DNA of 64,000 bases from Manis javanica. Its lineage: Eukaryota; Chordata; Mammalia; Pholidota; Manidae. Shown here piece by piece: positions 1 to 16,784 of this stretch; within the stretch, counting starts at the first letter, position 1; the number at the start of each line of letters is the position of its first letter. Location: assembly GCF_040802235.1 (NCBI RefSeq), contig NC_133170.1, forward strand, positions 6,277,001 to 6,341,000, in the 5' to 3' direction. The notes beneath the pieces were generated by a model. The model did not search any database. It saw only the letters and a list, made by a program, of their open reading frames with translations, and was not told the origin of the DNA. Both the position numbers and the translations under genes were made by a program.

Positions 1-499
1 CCTTAGGTTTATGAACATGCCATCAAATGATCTGACCTTCATTTCTAAGAATCCCCTCTGCCCTGAGCATGTCTAAATGTTTTTTTCCTACCTATTCTAA
101 ATGTAGATATAACTACTTACTATACCATAATAAACTACAATAATTATCTACTATGAGAGTTAATTATTCTTAGAAGTCAGCCATTCAAAAACCTAAACTG
201 AATAAGAAACTTTTTGCAAAGCCATCTTACGATTTTTAAAATCATTAGGTAACCATTACAAATATGGACATTATTTTCATAATATATTTTTGCCTCACCT
301 GTACAGCAATTTATCCACTGAAACTTCATTTTTCATCAGAATTTCTATTTGAAACTATGAGTAAAATAGGAACATATTATTTTTTAAATCTGTATGGACA
401 GCTAGAAGTATTCCTTTTTAAAATTAAAAACTCCTTTCCTGAGGGTAAATTTACCATTGTTAACAGAGCATCTCATTAAATGTTCACATCTGTCCTTAC

Positions 500-662
500 C
501 ATCTGGGTCTACCTCTCTCGAAATTTTCAGTGCCTCTGATGTTGCCATATCTGTGTTAGCAGCGGTGACCGCGAGGATGATGGAATTTGGGTTACTGATG
601 AACCGAAGAATGAGCTCTCTGATTTGAAGCTCAATATCCTTAGGTTGATCACCTACAGGCAC
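500..662 (-). CDS. DNM1L: DNM1L coding exon 7 (GTPase domain)
   Basis: This 163-nt exon begins [12 protein letters not shown] and ends ISREVDPD plus the first base of a Gly codon. An AG acceptor precedes it on the minus strand (664-663) and a GTAAGG donor follows (499-494). It encodes about residues 153-206 of the GTPase core, just after the G3/switch II region. It includes the NPNSIILAV strand and the [13 protein letters not shown] segment typical of dynamin-family GTPases. The sequence matches what I remember of human Drp1 with no obvious change. The next exon, with the G4 TKLD motif, lies outside the window. Confidence 0.96.
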
Positions 663-869
663 CTGAACCAGAGATAAGCAAGGAACCAGTAATAAAAATA
701 AATTCGTTTCTTCCCCCATTTAATCTACCTAAAAATACCTAAAATACAGGTATTATTCCATTAACAGATAGTTAAAATGAAGAGATTATATACTACAGTG
801 GTATACATGAACTCGGAATAAATGAATATGGAAGTCTCAAAATGTAACTCTTGCCAAGTATTCACTTGC

Positions 870-2278
<1,409 letters not shown>

Positions 2279-4721
2279 CTAAAAATACATTTTAAAATAT
2301 TATATTGAAATCACATTTTAAAAAATCACATTAAAATTTCCATGAAACATAAAATGCTAAAGTGTATAAGTCAAGTAGACAGTTGGATATACAAATATGG
2401 AGATATTTGAATGCCATCAGCATGCAGACATTTATATATTTAAAGCCATAAGATTGGATGAAATCATCAAGTAGACACATTTCAAGTAGATAGACATTAG
2501 GTGCTTTTAAATATGAATTAAACCAGGATTCCTAAAACATTTCAACAATCAAAACCTGAAGAAACATATGGGAGGTAAGGCTCAGCCGTACAGCAGGTCA
2601 TAATCCTATCCAACTCTGTGACCATTAATATACACAATTCATTTCCCCTATATTATTTTATATTCTTTTCTCTTGATTCTAAGCAGAGAGCACTTCTTAA
2701 ATATGTTTAACAGACACAGTGCAGAACAAAATAATACTGTGTCAGCCACAGGTATGAAGTTCCTGAGTTCAGAGAGAGGCATAGGTAACAAGTTATCCAA
2801 ACCAACTGGTTCCTAATCTTTGAATATCAAGTGGCAAAAGTGTCTATTGTAAGAGATTTCTCAAAAAATCTTCAGCTCCCTAAATTCAAATGGTTAGAAT
2901 TTGGATAGTAACAGACACCTATATTTTCTGTCCCCTAGATTAAGATTATTACAGACTCCCTCCTTTTCACCACTGGCCCTCTGCAAGTTTTAGAGTTGAG
3001 TTAGCTACATGTAAAAAGACACTTATAAAATGTTTGTTGTCTTCGTACATTTCCTTTATCCCTTAAAATGTCCTCTCATCTATTTATCCACTTTATATCT
3101 TCCTTCATTAACCCAATATAAGTTCTCATTTCTCAGAGCTTTTTTGGAAAATCCTTTACTCTGACTTCTCTATACAATTACATTTGCTATATTAGATTAC
3201 TGTGAACTGTTTTTCTATTTTAAATATTTCAGTGTCCCAAAGTCATTATATGTTGATGTTTGGCATACCTACCTAGGTTGTATGTTTCTCGGGCATTCCC
3301 GTATCATGTACAATGCAAAGCTTTGCCCAAACACTTTTACAACTTCAATTATAGGTATTTTAAATCTTTCCAGGCTTTATGTTAGGCACATGAAATCACT
3401 TAGACATTTAGACTTATAAAATTACTTACATAAGATCAAAGTATCATTTACTCCATTACACATGATTTAGAAAAGAAGAGATTTGGGGATAGAGGACTTA
3501 TCTTTTGGACCACAGGATGAGAAAACCTGCTAGGTAATATATCCATCATATCCCTGCCATAAACTAAACATTTTATAGATTTAGAGAATCTTCTGACATT
3601 CAGTTTTGTGTAACTAAAAACTTTCCTTTCTGAATCAACAATTACATCCACCCTAAATTCTAGTACTATACAAAATCACGACCAATTCCTGAGTTTAGTC
3701 AATCTATGGGGCTCACAGGAGAGGTAATTCAGACTGGTGTTATGATTGAAAACATCCCAAAAGTAAAACTACCCCAGATATAATTATAGGATTAAGAACA
3801 AGCTAACTAGTTTCCTGTCACTTTTTTTTTTTTTTTTTTACCTCTTCTCTACGGAACAGTTAGTAGAAATTCAGGGAACTATGACAGCAGTAGCAATAAC
3901 TCAGAAGTTACTGCTTAGACTTCAGTAGTGAACAAAGCTTAGTCAATCACTAAAACAGAGACAAATATCCTGAATAGAAAAAGAATTGACATGGCCATAA
4001 AAATGTCTCTTTGTCAGGATATAACCTCTAGTACAGTATCTAGCAGTTAAAAGGACTCAATAAATCTTTGTTGTATGTTAGAACTAAGCTGGGGCCCACT
4101 TGCAGAATTAAATGTGCCTCTAGATAATACAAAACTATAGATAAAAAGAAAAAGGAAGGGAACAGAAAGAAAAGTAATAGGCATAAAGAAAAAAGAGACA
4201 AAACAGAAGTATTTAAGGGAGGCACTGGTAGTACCTGGTATCAAGATTAATAATATCTTAGAAAACAAGAAACTAATCCATGTGCTAACATTACTTTTCA
4301 TTTTCACTCAGGAAAAAAAAAACAACTTAAGTTCTCGTTTTGCTTTCATAACTTATCTAGCTCTACTCAGGAAAAAGATACATGTGTCTTATAAGTTATA
4401 TAATACTTCCTGAGTCAGAGCCCAATCAATCCATCAAAAGAAAATAACTTATTATAGCAATATTAAGTAGAAAAATTTATATATCACAAGATCAAGAATA
4501 AACATCTAAGTGAAATATCTGATAGTATATAAAAGCTCTAAGAAATGAGATTTTAAGTAAAATTTTTATATATTTGTAAAAATATCCCATTTGTTTCCAA
4601 GACCAGGACTATGAATTTTCAATGCACATCACACATTATATACAGATATTCTCAGTGATAATTTATTCTCCATGACATATTTACTGATGTTTGTACTTTC
4701 CAGCTATAAAAAGATGCCTAC
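2279..4721 (-). other. DNM1L: DNM1L intron 5 (between exons 5 and 6)
   Basis: AT-rich intron bounded by GT-AG. It carries copy B of the 112-bp duplication near its 3' end. A pure T run lies near 3821-3839. No other element is recognised; small ORFs here have no gene-like features. Confidence 0.85.
2360..2471. repeat. 112-bp direct duplication, copy B
   Basis: Identical without gaps to 1785-1896 by direct reading. Identity stops sharply on both sides: t versus a before it, and ggtgt versus tagac after it. The flanks of copy B are not L2-like, so this looks like a transposed copy of a piece of the neighbouring L2, offset by 575 bp. Confidence 0.95.
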
Positions 4722-4793
4722 CTTATTACTTCCTGAAATCCTTTCTGTTTCGTTCTCAATTTCTTGTCGAATTTCATCAAAATCCATGTAAAG
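4722..4793 (-). CDS. DNM1L: DNM1L coding exon 5
   Basis: This 72-nt, phase-0 exon encodes 24 residues (about 100-123), starting [12 protein letters not shown] and ending RISGSNK. The acceptor TTTTCAG ends at 4794 and the donor GTAGGC starts at 4721. The segment belongs to the dynamin GTPase domain between switch I and the G3 strand. Compared with human Drp1 as I recall it, Thr102 is Met and Asn121 is Ser. Confidence 0.96.
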
Positions 4794-5185
4794 CTGAAAA
4801 TTATTGAAACAACACATTATTAAAATAAGGCCAAAGTTCTTAAGTGGAGGGTTGATAAATTTCAAGGATGTCTATAAAGCTGCCTTACAGAATCAGTGAA
4901 CAAATTCTTATACATATATTTTTCTGAGCCAAGGAGTCAGTTTATATGCATTTTTCAAAGCTGCCTGATCCCACAACAGCTAAGAATCTCGAAATTAGAG
5001 AACAAAGGGCTCAACTTAAAAGTGTTTTCCAATGAACTTCTGTGGTTAGCAAGGTTACTACATTTTACAAGGAACAGTTGCTTCAAGTTAACATGCCACA
5101 CTGCCAATGGTAAGGAACTAAATTATCAACTACAAAAAAATTTTTTTCAACATGTTATTTCTTCATGATATTCTTGTGTGGTTAC
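4794..5185 (-). other. DNM1L: DNM1L intron 4
   Basis: A 392-bp AT-rich intron with GTAACC donor and TTTTCAG acceptor on the minus strand. Nothing else is recognisable; the plus-strand ORF at 4896-5168 is a chance open frame. Confidence 0.85.
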
Positions 5186-5232
5186 CTTATTTTTGGTGTG
5201 AAGAAATTTACCCCATTCTTCTGCTTCAACCC
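5186..5232 (-). CDS. DNM1L: DNM1L coding exon 4
   Basis: This 47-nt exon completes a split Gly codon (phase 1 entry) and encodes VEAEEWGKFLHTKNK, residues 84-99. The acceptor CTCAG ends at 5233 and the donor GTAACC starts at 5185. The entry phase fits both upstream partners: exon 2 (skipping the A-insert) and alternative exon 3, since both end in a single G. The sequence matches human Drp1 as I know it. Confidence 0.96.
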
Positions 5233-6713
5233 CTGAGAAAAGAAAAACTCCATTTATTGGAAACTATGGAAATTACTTTTTATCTTTAGTTAGGAATTCA
5301 AAAAGGCAACACATTATTTGTTCCTATTTTGCCATTAACTACAAATTAACAAGGATTTTAAGATCTGCTAAATACTTTCACATTTTAAAAATTGTATCTT
5401 ATATTTAAAAACATGACTAATTTCAGATAGAGTTGCTCACAGGGCTTCCTACCATTTGAAGTCTAGATTTTACTAACAAAATTGTTCACTTCTCTTCATA
5501 TTCTGTATGTAATTATATTAAAAAGTATATCCTTCATGTTTAAATATCTCACACATAAAAGAAGTTTATCTGATGAAAATACTCAAGCTAATGGCTAAAA
5601 GAAGAAAAATGAAGAATCCTGGGTAATGCAAAAAGCATGTATAGTAGTTCACACTGTAACTCAAGATAAAAATTTGCAATATGTGAATGAAACAGCTAAC
5701 CTTTAAGTTCTTTTTTTTTTATTTGGTTTCCTGTTTGGTTACCTATACAGTCACAATCATTGTTTCTTTAAAGAGCTCTCTCAGTAGGGAGAAGCTATTC
5801 TGTAATTTTTATACGCACTTTCAAGGTGACCCCCTCCCTCCCCCTACTCGGGGCCCAGCCTCCATTCTCCCTTGGAATTGAAAGCCGTACAGAAATTAAA
5901 TGGGGGGAGGGGCGGGGGGAGGGGAAGAGCCTGGAATGTGTTCTGTGTAGGGTCACAACTCTCCAGTAGTTTCCAGTAATAGGTCTGGTCCTCTTACACT
6001 GGCTAAAAAAAGGAAAATGGATTCACTGTAGGCACTGTTTCAAGTGGTTTAAGCCTTGGAGGGCGAGTTTTTGTTCTGTTTTTCCCAAAAAGCTAGAAAT
6101 GTTAAGTTGTAGAAAGGTGACCTAACTTTTAACTCCCTCAAGCAGTTTTTCTGCTTTTGCCAAATTTGGGGTTTTAAATGTCTCAATGACTGAGTTTATG
6201 AATAATGCGTTATCAGCCACCTGAAGTTAAAATAAAAATGACTGTAAGATAATTCAAATAAATGTTTATTGAGGAAAAGTGGGATCCATTCTTTGGCAGA
6301 AAAAAGTTAAAACTGGATCCTTTTGGCAAGTGAAATGCTCACCTACTTGAAGCTTAGTACCTTCTTCCAAGAAGCTCCATTGGAGGACTGGGGTGATCTG
6401 GGCGAACAGAACTCACAGAGGCAGGCACTACATACCAAAGGGCTCTTTTTAATTTACCTTATCATATAAAAGAGGCCTGGCTCCACAAGCATGTTTTCAA
6501 AAATAAAAATAAAATAAATTACATTCACCACCAAAACAAAGCCTGCATTCTGATGCAATGCCAAAAGGTAACATGAACCACTAAAACCTCAATCAGTCAA
6601 TGTGGATAGGCAAATAAAAATGGAAGAAAAAAATGCACACAGCCTGTAAGAGTACATAAGCACACATGCAGGCATAATAGAAAAAGGGCCAAAAACAAAT
6701 GGATAGAGGAAAC
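5233..6713 (-). other. DNM1L: DNM1L intron between alternative exon 3 and exon 4
   Basis: Nothing coding is seen. A GC-rich stretch occurs at about 5827-5930 with a short G-rich low-complexity run (about 5901-5926). The rest is ordinary AT-rich intron. Confidence 0.75.
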
Positions 6714-6752
6714 CTTTAGAAAGGTGTCTTGAGTTTTTCCATGTAGCGGGGT
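6714..6752 (-). CDS. DNM1L: DNM1L alternative exon 3 (A-insert, 13 residues)
   Basis: This 39-nt cassette exon adds 13 residues: the Asp completed from the exon-2 G, then PATWKNSRHLSK. The final G restores the Gly codon with exon 4. The acceptor CTACAG (ending at 6753) is good. The donor GTTTCC (6713-6708) is weak, lacking the usual purine/A at +3 to +5, which fits regulated inclusion. In known mammalian DNM1L this is the optional A-insert in a GTPase-domain loop, best known from neuronal isoforms. The reading frame holds with or without it. Confidence 0.92.
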
Positions 6753-9989
<3,237 letters not shown>

Positions 9990-10139
9990 TCAAAAAGAAA
10001 GTTTAGCTATATTTTGTTACATGATCTTTATTTCCTTAGGATAAAAAAACCCAAAAAGAGAGAACATAAAAAAAGCCCCACTTCCCCATAATGTTCCTTT
10101 ATTTTGATATTCTCCCAAACAAGTTTTCAAAACCTATGT

Positions 10140-10400
10140 TAATATAGGTAGAAATAAAATCATGCCTGTAACATGTAGATATTTTTAATGGGGTAGTACT
10201 ACATACATTTTTCTCTAACTTGCTTTATTTTTAATTTATCAATCAGGGATATCAATTCATATAATATATTAATTTCTGTGTTTAGTAGTTAAATAGTATT
10301 CTATGTGAAAAGCCAACCCCAGTTGATGGGCACTTAATGCTGCAATAACCCAACTTTGTACACATAACCTTACTCACTTATACTACTATCTCATTAGATT
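10140..10400 (-). mobile_element. Diverged L1 (L1M-type) fragment
   Basis: The plus strand reads like the reverse complement of an old L1 3' region: agtattctatgtg, then ttgatgggcacttaatgctgcaataa. This resembles the widespread mammalian form with 'tgatggacatttaggttg'. Subfamily cannot be assigned by eye. Confidence 0.5.
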
Positions 10401-11232
10401 TAGTCCATTAAATTAACCGCTGTGACTAAAGAGCAGGCCGATGTTAAGGATCCACAGACACTGCCAGACTGCGCACAAGACGGCAGGCACCAAACTATAC
10501 TTGGCCTTCCCCAAGGTCACTGCCATTACCACTGTTTTGAAACTTTGCTACTTTGACAGATTAACACTCAGGTCGTTTAAATTTGTGTTCCTTCATTATT
10601 CAAGTCAACCATCATCTAAGGGCTTTCTGTATTTCTCCTTCAGCAATTTGCCTGTTCAAATGCTGTCATGTTACATTTCTTACTAGTTCATAAAGGTTTT
10701 TATCCAGATAAGTATTTCATTTTTTGTTGTTCTATTTCCCAACTTTTTATTTTGTGAATTCCAAAGCCAAAAATGAGTTGCAAGAATACTGACAGTGAAT
10801 AGCCATATACCTTAACCTAGATGTAGCAATGAATAATTAAACACACTTGCTTTATGCCTTTTCTTACACACACATGCACACGCAGTTTCTTCTGCTGTCC
10901 TGTCCCATATGAGTAATAAATATACATGTTTTTAGACACTTCATCCCTAAATGGCATATCTCTAAGAATACAGACATTCTTCTATATAACCACAATACAA
11001 TGATCACACCCAGGAAATTTAAATAGATACAATACCAATAAACTACAGATAATCAAATAAAGTGTAAACTTAGGTCTCATATATTTTTAATGTTCATAAA
11101 TTTGTTTTCCTTTGTAGTTAATATATTTTTCTGTAGAGAATACTCTTTTCGATACTGTTTTTCTTAGTATTTAAAACTAGTATGTCTTTCTATTTCATAT
11201 TCTCTATAAACGTAAAAACCCTAAACCCATCT

Positions 11233-11690
11233 ACTTCATCAGAAAGGGTCTACAGGAAGCGGACTGCTCAAGTTAGGTTAATTTAAGGAGGGTTTATTTA
11301 CAAGTGGGCTATGTACAAAGCTGTGGATGAGGCTTAGGCGAATGACAAGGGATGGTGCAATGACCCAGGCCAGCAACAACAGAGCAGCTCTTACCACCCA
11401 CAGGCCCCCAGGGAAGGGCTAAGATGTCTGAGAGAAAGGAGAGCCTCCCCACAGCCCCTCCACACAGGAAATGAGCCACTTTCCAGGGCTCCCCATTTCC
11501 AAAAGCAGTAAGAAGCCAGAGGACACGGGGCCCGTTCACGTTGCCCAGAAAGGTCCCCTATGATAGAGAACAGGAATGTGGAATGGATACGAATGGGCCA
11601 ATTGAGAATTATGTGGCCTATCTCGTGTTGCTAGGTTTTCATGGCCAGGTTTATCCCCTCTCATTACGTAAAACGGGGGCCTTTCCATCC
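11233..11690. repeat. Unclassified moderately GC-rich repeat-like block, possibly an LTR
   Basis: A compositionally distinct block within AT-rich intron. It begins with a ggagggtttatttacaag-type segment that looks like a reversed LTR polyA region and continues through GC-richer sequence. I cannot place it in a family and see no clean target duplication, so it may simply be unique sequence. Confidence 0.3.
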
Positions 11691-12862
11691 TTTCTTTTCT
11701 GGACTCTGAAATAACTTAACCAACATGGAAATTTCCTGTTCTTTATGTTTGATAAAAACCTGTCTGTAAAATGTAATTTTCCTGGATTATCTAATTCATG
11801 GACTTAAGTACTTATAATATTCTTAGAAATGGTTCATTTTTCTATTTCTAATTATTTTGTCTTTATGTTTTTTCTTAGATTGTCCAGTTGACATTGATTT
11901 TAGTCAAATCTGTCTTTTGATTTCATTTTGTAATTTTTTTTGGTACTGTTAATTTCTTCTTCCTGTTTTAGTGTTGTTTCATTTTTCTGGGGAATACAGG
12001 TTATGTATTCTTCTTTTTAAAAACTGCTGAGTTGAATGTTTAGCTTCTTTCTCCATCTCGCCGACCAACACGTGCCCTGCCCATCCTACGCACACATACG
12101 CCCCCGAGTCTGAGTTGCCGCTATCTCCCTTCTTCTACACAGAGGATCGTAGCTCTCAAGCACCCAGTTCATGACAGAATCAGAGTACACACATTTACTC
12201 ATTTGCTTATATCACATTACACACACAGCCTCCAAATAATAATACCAATACTACCACCACCAATGTTACTGAAAACAGTTTTCAAATTGTTTGGCATATG
12301 ATCCCTCCATCTGCCTTTCCCACCTCTTTACAGACCATACGCTCCCCTTCAATCCTCATTTATTCTGCTCTGCAAGTGTATGAGTGATGCTAACCATTAC
12401 TAAAGGTTAATCAGTCCTTATAATTAATGTCTGTAGTCATTTTGATTCTCTGAAGCTTGTTCTCTAACAGATTCCTCAGGAAGGGCTAATGGAAACAATA
12501 TTCTTCAAGTTCTAGCATACTGGTAACAGCTATGACTTTTATATTTGAAAATGAGTTTGATTCTATACAAAATCTTGGACCCAGACTTCCTGAGTACCTT
12601 TTATATGAATTCCATAATTGTATCTTCTCTAATAAATCCTCTCATAATAATGTCATTTCTCATCAACTGTTACTTTCAAAAAAGTGTAATAATATTCTGA
12701 TTTTCATTCTAAGAGACTGTGACTTTTGCCTGCATGTCTAATGAATTTTTATTCTTCCTTTTAAAGTCCAATAATTTTAATAGACTATATTGGTCTTTTC
12801 TGTGTCAATGTTCTCAAGTAATGTGCTGTTCTTTTTCAAAATAGGGTTCCAAATCTGTTTTT

Positions 12863-12929
12863 TTTTTTTCCCATGCAAGAGACTTTATTATCTGAAGGAG
12901 AGAGTGGCTGCACCAAACGGGGGTGGGGG

Positions 12930-12962
<33 letters not shown>

Positions 12963-13171
12963 GGAGCAGCAGAGAGGGAGAGAGAGCAGGGAGAGCAGGG
13001 GGACAGAGAGGCAGAGACAAAGAGAGAGAGGGCAGCAGAGACACACAGAGAGAGAGAGAGACAGATAGAGACACAGAGACAGAGAGAGCAGCAGAGTGAG
13101 AGAGAGAATGACAGAGAGAGACAGAGTGAGACAGAGAGAGAGAGAGAGAGTGCGACAGAGAGACAGAGAGC
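12863..13171 (-). mobile_element. L1-mobilised polyadenylated insert with long CT/AG tract
   Basis: The insert is flanked by a 14-bp direct repeat, ccaaatctgttttt, at 12849-12862 and 13172-13185. On the minus strand it ends AATAAAGTCTCTTGCATGGG followed by an A tail (plus-strand T run about 12858-12869; polyA signal 12884-12889). The target reads TT/AAAA on the minus strand, the usual L1 endonuclease site. These three signs indicate reverse transcription of a polyadenylated RNA by L1. The body is mostly an interrupted (AG)n/(CT)n array (about 12931-13170). The source looks like a retroviral LTR R region, which is inference. Confidence 0.8.
12931..13170. repeat. (AG)n-rich interrupted microsatellite
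   Basis: About 240 bp of nearly pure purine on the plus strand, with gaga and gacagaga units and scattered gcagcagag interruptions. It creates long spurious Arg/Glu-rich and Ser/Leu-rich ORFs on both strands. It lies wholly within the retroposed insert. Confidence 0.95.
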
Positions 13172-14454
13172 CCAAATCTGTTTTTAATTCAGTTTGACTG
13201 TAATGTTTAGTTTATGTTCTAGCTCTTGCTATCATTTTTTTCTCCTTTGGGAATTCTTACTATACATATATTGGATCACCTTTGCCTGTTTTCAATGTCA
13301 GTTTCCTTCAAATTCTTTTAATACTATTTCTTATCCTTTTTTTAAAATGTCCTTCTCTTTTGCAACATCTTTCTCTCGTAACAGGTAAGGTATTGTCTGT
13401 TTATCTGTTCTAGTATTCCTTCTATGTCTTCACTTCTAAAATAAATTTCCTTTCATTTCTAATACTTCACTAAGTTCCACAAACCTACTTTTTAAATTTT
13501 CTCTTAGGCAAACTTGCTTTTTGAAATACCTTGTTCTAATTATAATGTCTTTTGTCTTGCCTTCTGTCTTAATATCTAATAGTTTACATCTGTTTTGTAC
13601 ACGTCTTTCTGGTGTGTTCTTATTGCCGACAGGGATGCTATTGTGAGTCATTTTTCTTTAAAAACTATTAAATTTGATAAAAATAATTTCATATTGCAAA
13701 GATTTAAGTGAAATTGATTTGCCTGAACTTTTAGAAGGAGGTGTGACCTAGAACAGCCATTCTAACTTCACACTCTGAAACTCCCTCTTGCGATTCCACA
13801 TACTGTTCAAAAACATAGTCATTTGCTTTCTGAGATACGTTCGCTCTGCTCTGCTCCCTCCCACCACTTTCCCGTGGACCTTCTCCTTCCTGGGTCTGCA
13901 CTCCTCAGGGTATCCTCGACTGTGCTTTCAGTTCCTCGTCACTGCGAGGACTGGTCCTGGAAGGGAGCTTCGGCTCGTTAGTTTTAAAAGTTGCATGAAG
14001 GTGCTCCAGGTCCTTCAGACTTTACAACGGACCTCTTTCACTCACCCAGTATCAGTGTGTGCAAAACCCCTCCCAGTTTCAGCTGGCGTTCTTAAACTGG
14101 CCCTCCAAGCTTTCCAGGGATTGCCTTTTGGCTATTTTTCGATTCTCAGATTCATCTGAAGTTCCTCTGCTTCCTTCTTCTTCCTACACGGATAATAATA
14201 CACAGGTCTTGGAGCTGTTTGTGGTTTGTCCCCAACCTACTAGTATTTTAGGGTTTGTGGAAAAACATGGTCAACTAATTTTCTTGTAAATGTTGTTCAT
14301 GGATTTTTGTTTTCTGTATCCTATTTGTTCTATTTTTGTGGAAAAGTCACAGAGGTTAAAAAACTGTTCTACTATTGCTGTGACCATCCAAGAATCCCTA
14401 GTAAGGAAATTTAAACCACTTAGAAATACTGAAACTGTTTGATCTTATTTAAGT

Positions 14455-14855
14455 GTCTTTATATTAACCAGCAATAAAAAGAATGAAAGTAGCAATACAT
14501 GCTACAACATGGATGAACCTCAAAAACATCATGTTAGGTGGAAAAAGTCAGTCACAAAAGACCACATACTATTTGATCCTGCTTACATGAAATGTTTCAA
14601 ATGGACAAGAACGTAGATTAGCTTCTCCGAAAGCACCTGCCTAGTGCTGGGGGCAGAGGGAAATGGAGAATGACAACCAATGCAATCAAGGTTTCTCTTG
14701 GGGATGATGAAATAATCTAGAGTTAGATTATGGTGATGCTTACACAACTCTACCAACATGCTAAAAACTACTGAATTATACATTCAAATGGGTGAACCTT
14801 ATGGTATATAAATGACAGCTCAATAAAGCTGTTAAAAAGCAAAATAAGGGTGAAA
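14455..14855 (+). mobile_element. L1 3'-end fragment
   Basis: Carries the old L1 ORF2-end/3'UTR pattern: acatggatgaacctcaaaaacat, then accacatactatttgatcctg, and ends with an A-rich stretch. ORF2 is not open. Antisense to DNM1L. Confidence 0.65.
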
Positions 14856-14869
14856 AAAATTCCAGATGA

Positions 14870-15960
14870 ATTATGAACACAGTTGAAAAAGCATAACTTT
14901 ATAAAGTAGAGAATAAAGAATACTTTCATGAACCTGAGACAGGGAGTGATTCCTTAATACACTAAATATACAAACTGAAGAAAAATATTGGTAATTCAAC
15001 TATAGTAAAATTAAATTTTGTTTTACTAATACAAAAAAGTTGGGGAAAAATATTTGTGATCCATATAAATGACAAAGAACTAGGAGCCAAAATGCACAAA
15101 TAACTCCTACAAATCAACAAGAAAAAGATAAATAATCTAATAGAAACAGCATGCAGGGACAAGGACAGAAACACAGGAACAGAACCACAAAGAGCCAAGG
15201 AAAAAGTTAAGATGTCCCAACTCATCAGTAATCAGAAATGCGATGAAAACCGCAACTAGACACTGTGGGGTAAAGCTAGCGGGGACCAGGGAGAAAGGAG
15301 AGACCGCGGCCAGCGGGGACGGAGCGGGGCCTCACTGTGGGCAATGAAAGGGTTTCTACTGACCCACCTTTCCCTTGACTCATCTCAGTTCCACCAGTTT
15401 ATTGCCCCCGGGCCGGGAACACACTCCCCACTCCTCGCCTCCCACAGCAACAGATGCCATAAATAAAAAATATGACAATACCAAGTACAGATAAACAAAT
15501 AAACATCTTTCTGTTGGTGGGAATGTAAATGGTTACAACCATTCTGAAGCGCAAGTAGCAATATGAAATGAAAATGAAAATAAATATACCCCATAAGCTA
15601 GTAATTCTACTTCTTAATATCTTAGAGAAATTCTCAAATGAGTACAAGAAGGCATTTGTAGGACTTTTCCTAGTACCACTGTTTACTAAAACTACTAGAG
15701 CAAACAATGGGGAACATTAAAATGTTCTTCAATAAGAAGAAACACTTTGATATATTCACATAATGAATCACTATATAGCAATGTAAGTGAGCAAACTAAG
15801 AATATGTATGTGTATGAGTAAATCTCACATGGACAATCCCTTATGCACACATGATCTATGTAAGTATCCAGCTTTGCTAGGAAGTACAGAGTACTAACCT
15901 CAGGCTGTAGCAGAGCTGGAAGCAACTGGGGTAATATTCCAATTTTACTTCACATTATAT
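14870..15960 (+). mobile_element. Diverged L1 fragment interrupted by a GC-rich segment
   Basis: The left part (to about 15263) has L1 ORF2 C-terminal-like DNA (cagtaatcagaaatgcgatg). The right part (from about 15450) resumes with tgttggtgggaatgtaaatgg and a 3' region to about 15960. Between them lies a GC-rich block not expected in L1. Boundaries are approximate. Confidence 0.55.
15264..15447 (-). mobile_element. GC-rich insert in L1, possibly LTR-derived
   Basis: About 180 bp of GC-rich DNA splits an L1 fragment. On the minus strand it contains AATAAA (15398-15403) just downstream of a CCCGGCCCGGGGGC-type segment, which resembles an LTR R/U5. I see no convincing target duplication, so the class is only suggested. 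Confidence 0.3.
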
Positions 15961-16784
15961 TGAATAGGTAGTGAAGGGACAGAAACTATTCTGTTGTCTC
16001 TTGGTAAGTTTTTTATATTTCACTGCATCTAAAGAATGGTTATAATATGGGTGGATACAGAATTTCATAATCACAATTAACTTTCCTAGGAACTCTAAAT
16101 TTTAAACATTTTTTCATGTCGTCTAACATATTCTGTTGCAGTTTAGGGGTCTGACACCAGCCTGATTCTTTCCCTTTCAAGAAAATTGTTTTATCCTCCC
16201 TCTTGGTATTCTGACACTTGGAGAATTCGAGGGGGTGGGGGGAAGATGGGGGAAATGGTTGTTTGTTTGTTTGAATTCAGAAATTTAACTGGGGCATGTC
16301 AACTCTTTCAATATGTGTGCCCAGCAAGTCATATCTGAAAACGTCATACTTCAGCTCTGGGAACTTCCTGCCCATCATGTGTGTGATTATTCTTTCCTTC
16401 TGCTCCAGGGGCTCTTTCCCAGCCAACTATGATAAGGATTTTGACTCCAACTCCCACTGTAAAGTCTCTTCTCTAATAAATTTCATAACATATGTTTTTG
16501 ATCCGCCTTTTAGGAGAATTTGTCAAGTGGTTTTTCTATTTCATAAATTAGATCTTCAGCAATTTCAGTATGATTACTGCTTCCCAGTCACCCCCACTAT
16601 GCCATTTTGTCCTTGCTTCTTAAATGAAATATCTCACTAAGAGTACTTTTTTAAATTTCTCTTTGGAACTCTGTACTAACTTTAGTTTGCTGCTCTATCT
16701 GCCCTAATCTTCTCTTTTACGGTACTGATTTTCAGTTAGTTGTACATTTTTATGTATCTATATATTGGACTTTTTAAAAGACAG

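Noticed and set aside
12814-13187. Arg/Glu-rich and Ser/Leu-rich ORFs on both strands
   Set aside because: They are translations of the AG/CT microsatellite inside a retroposed insert.
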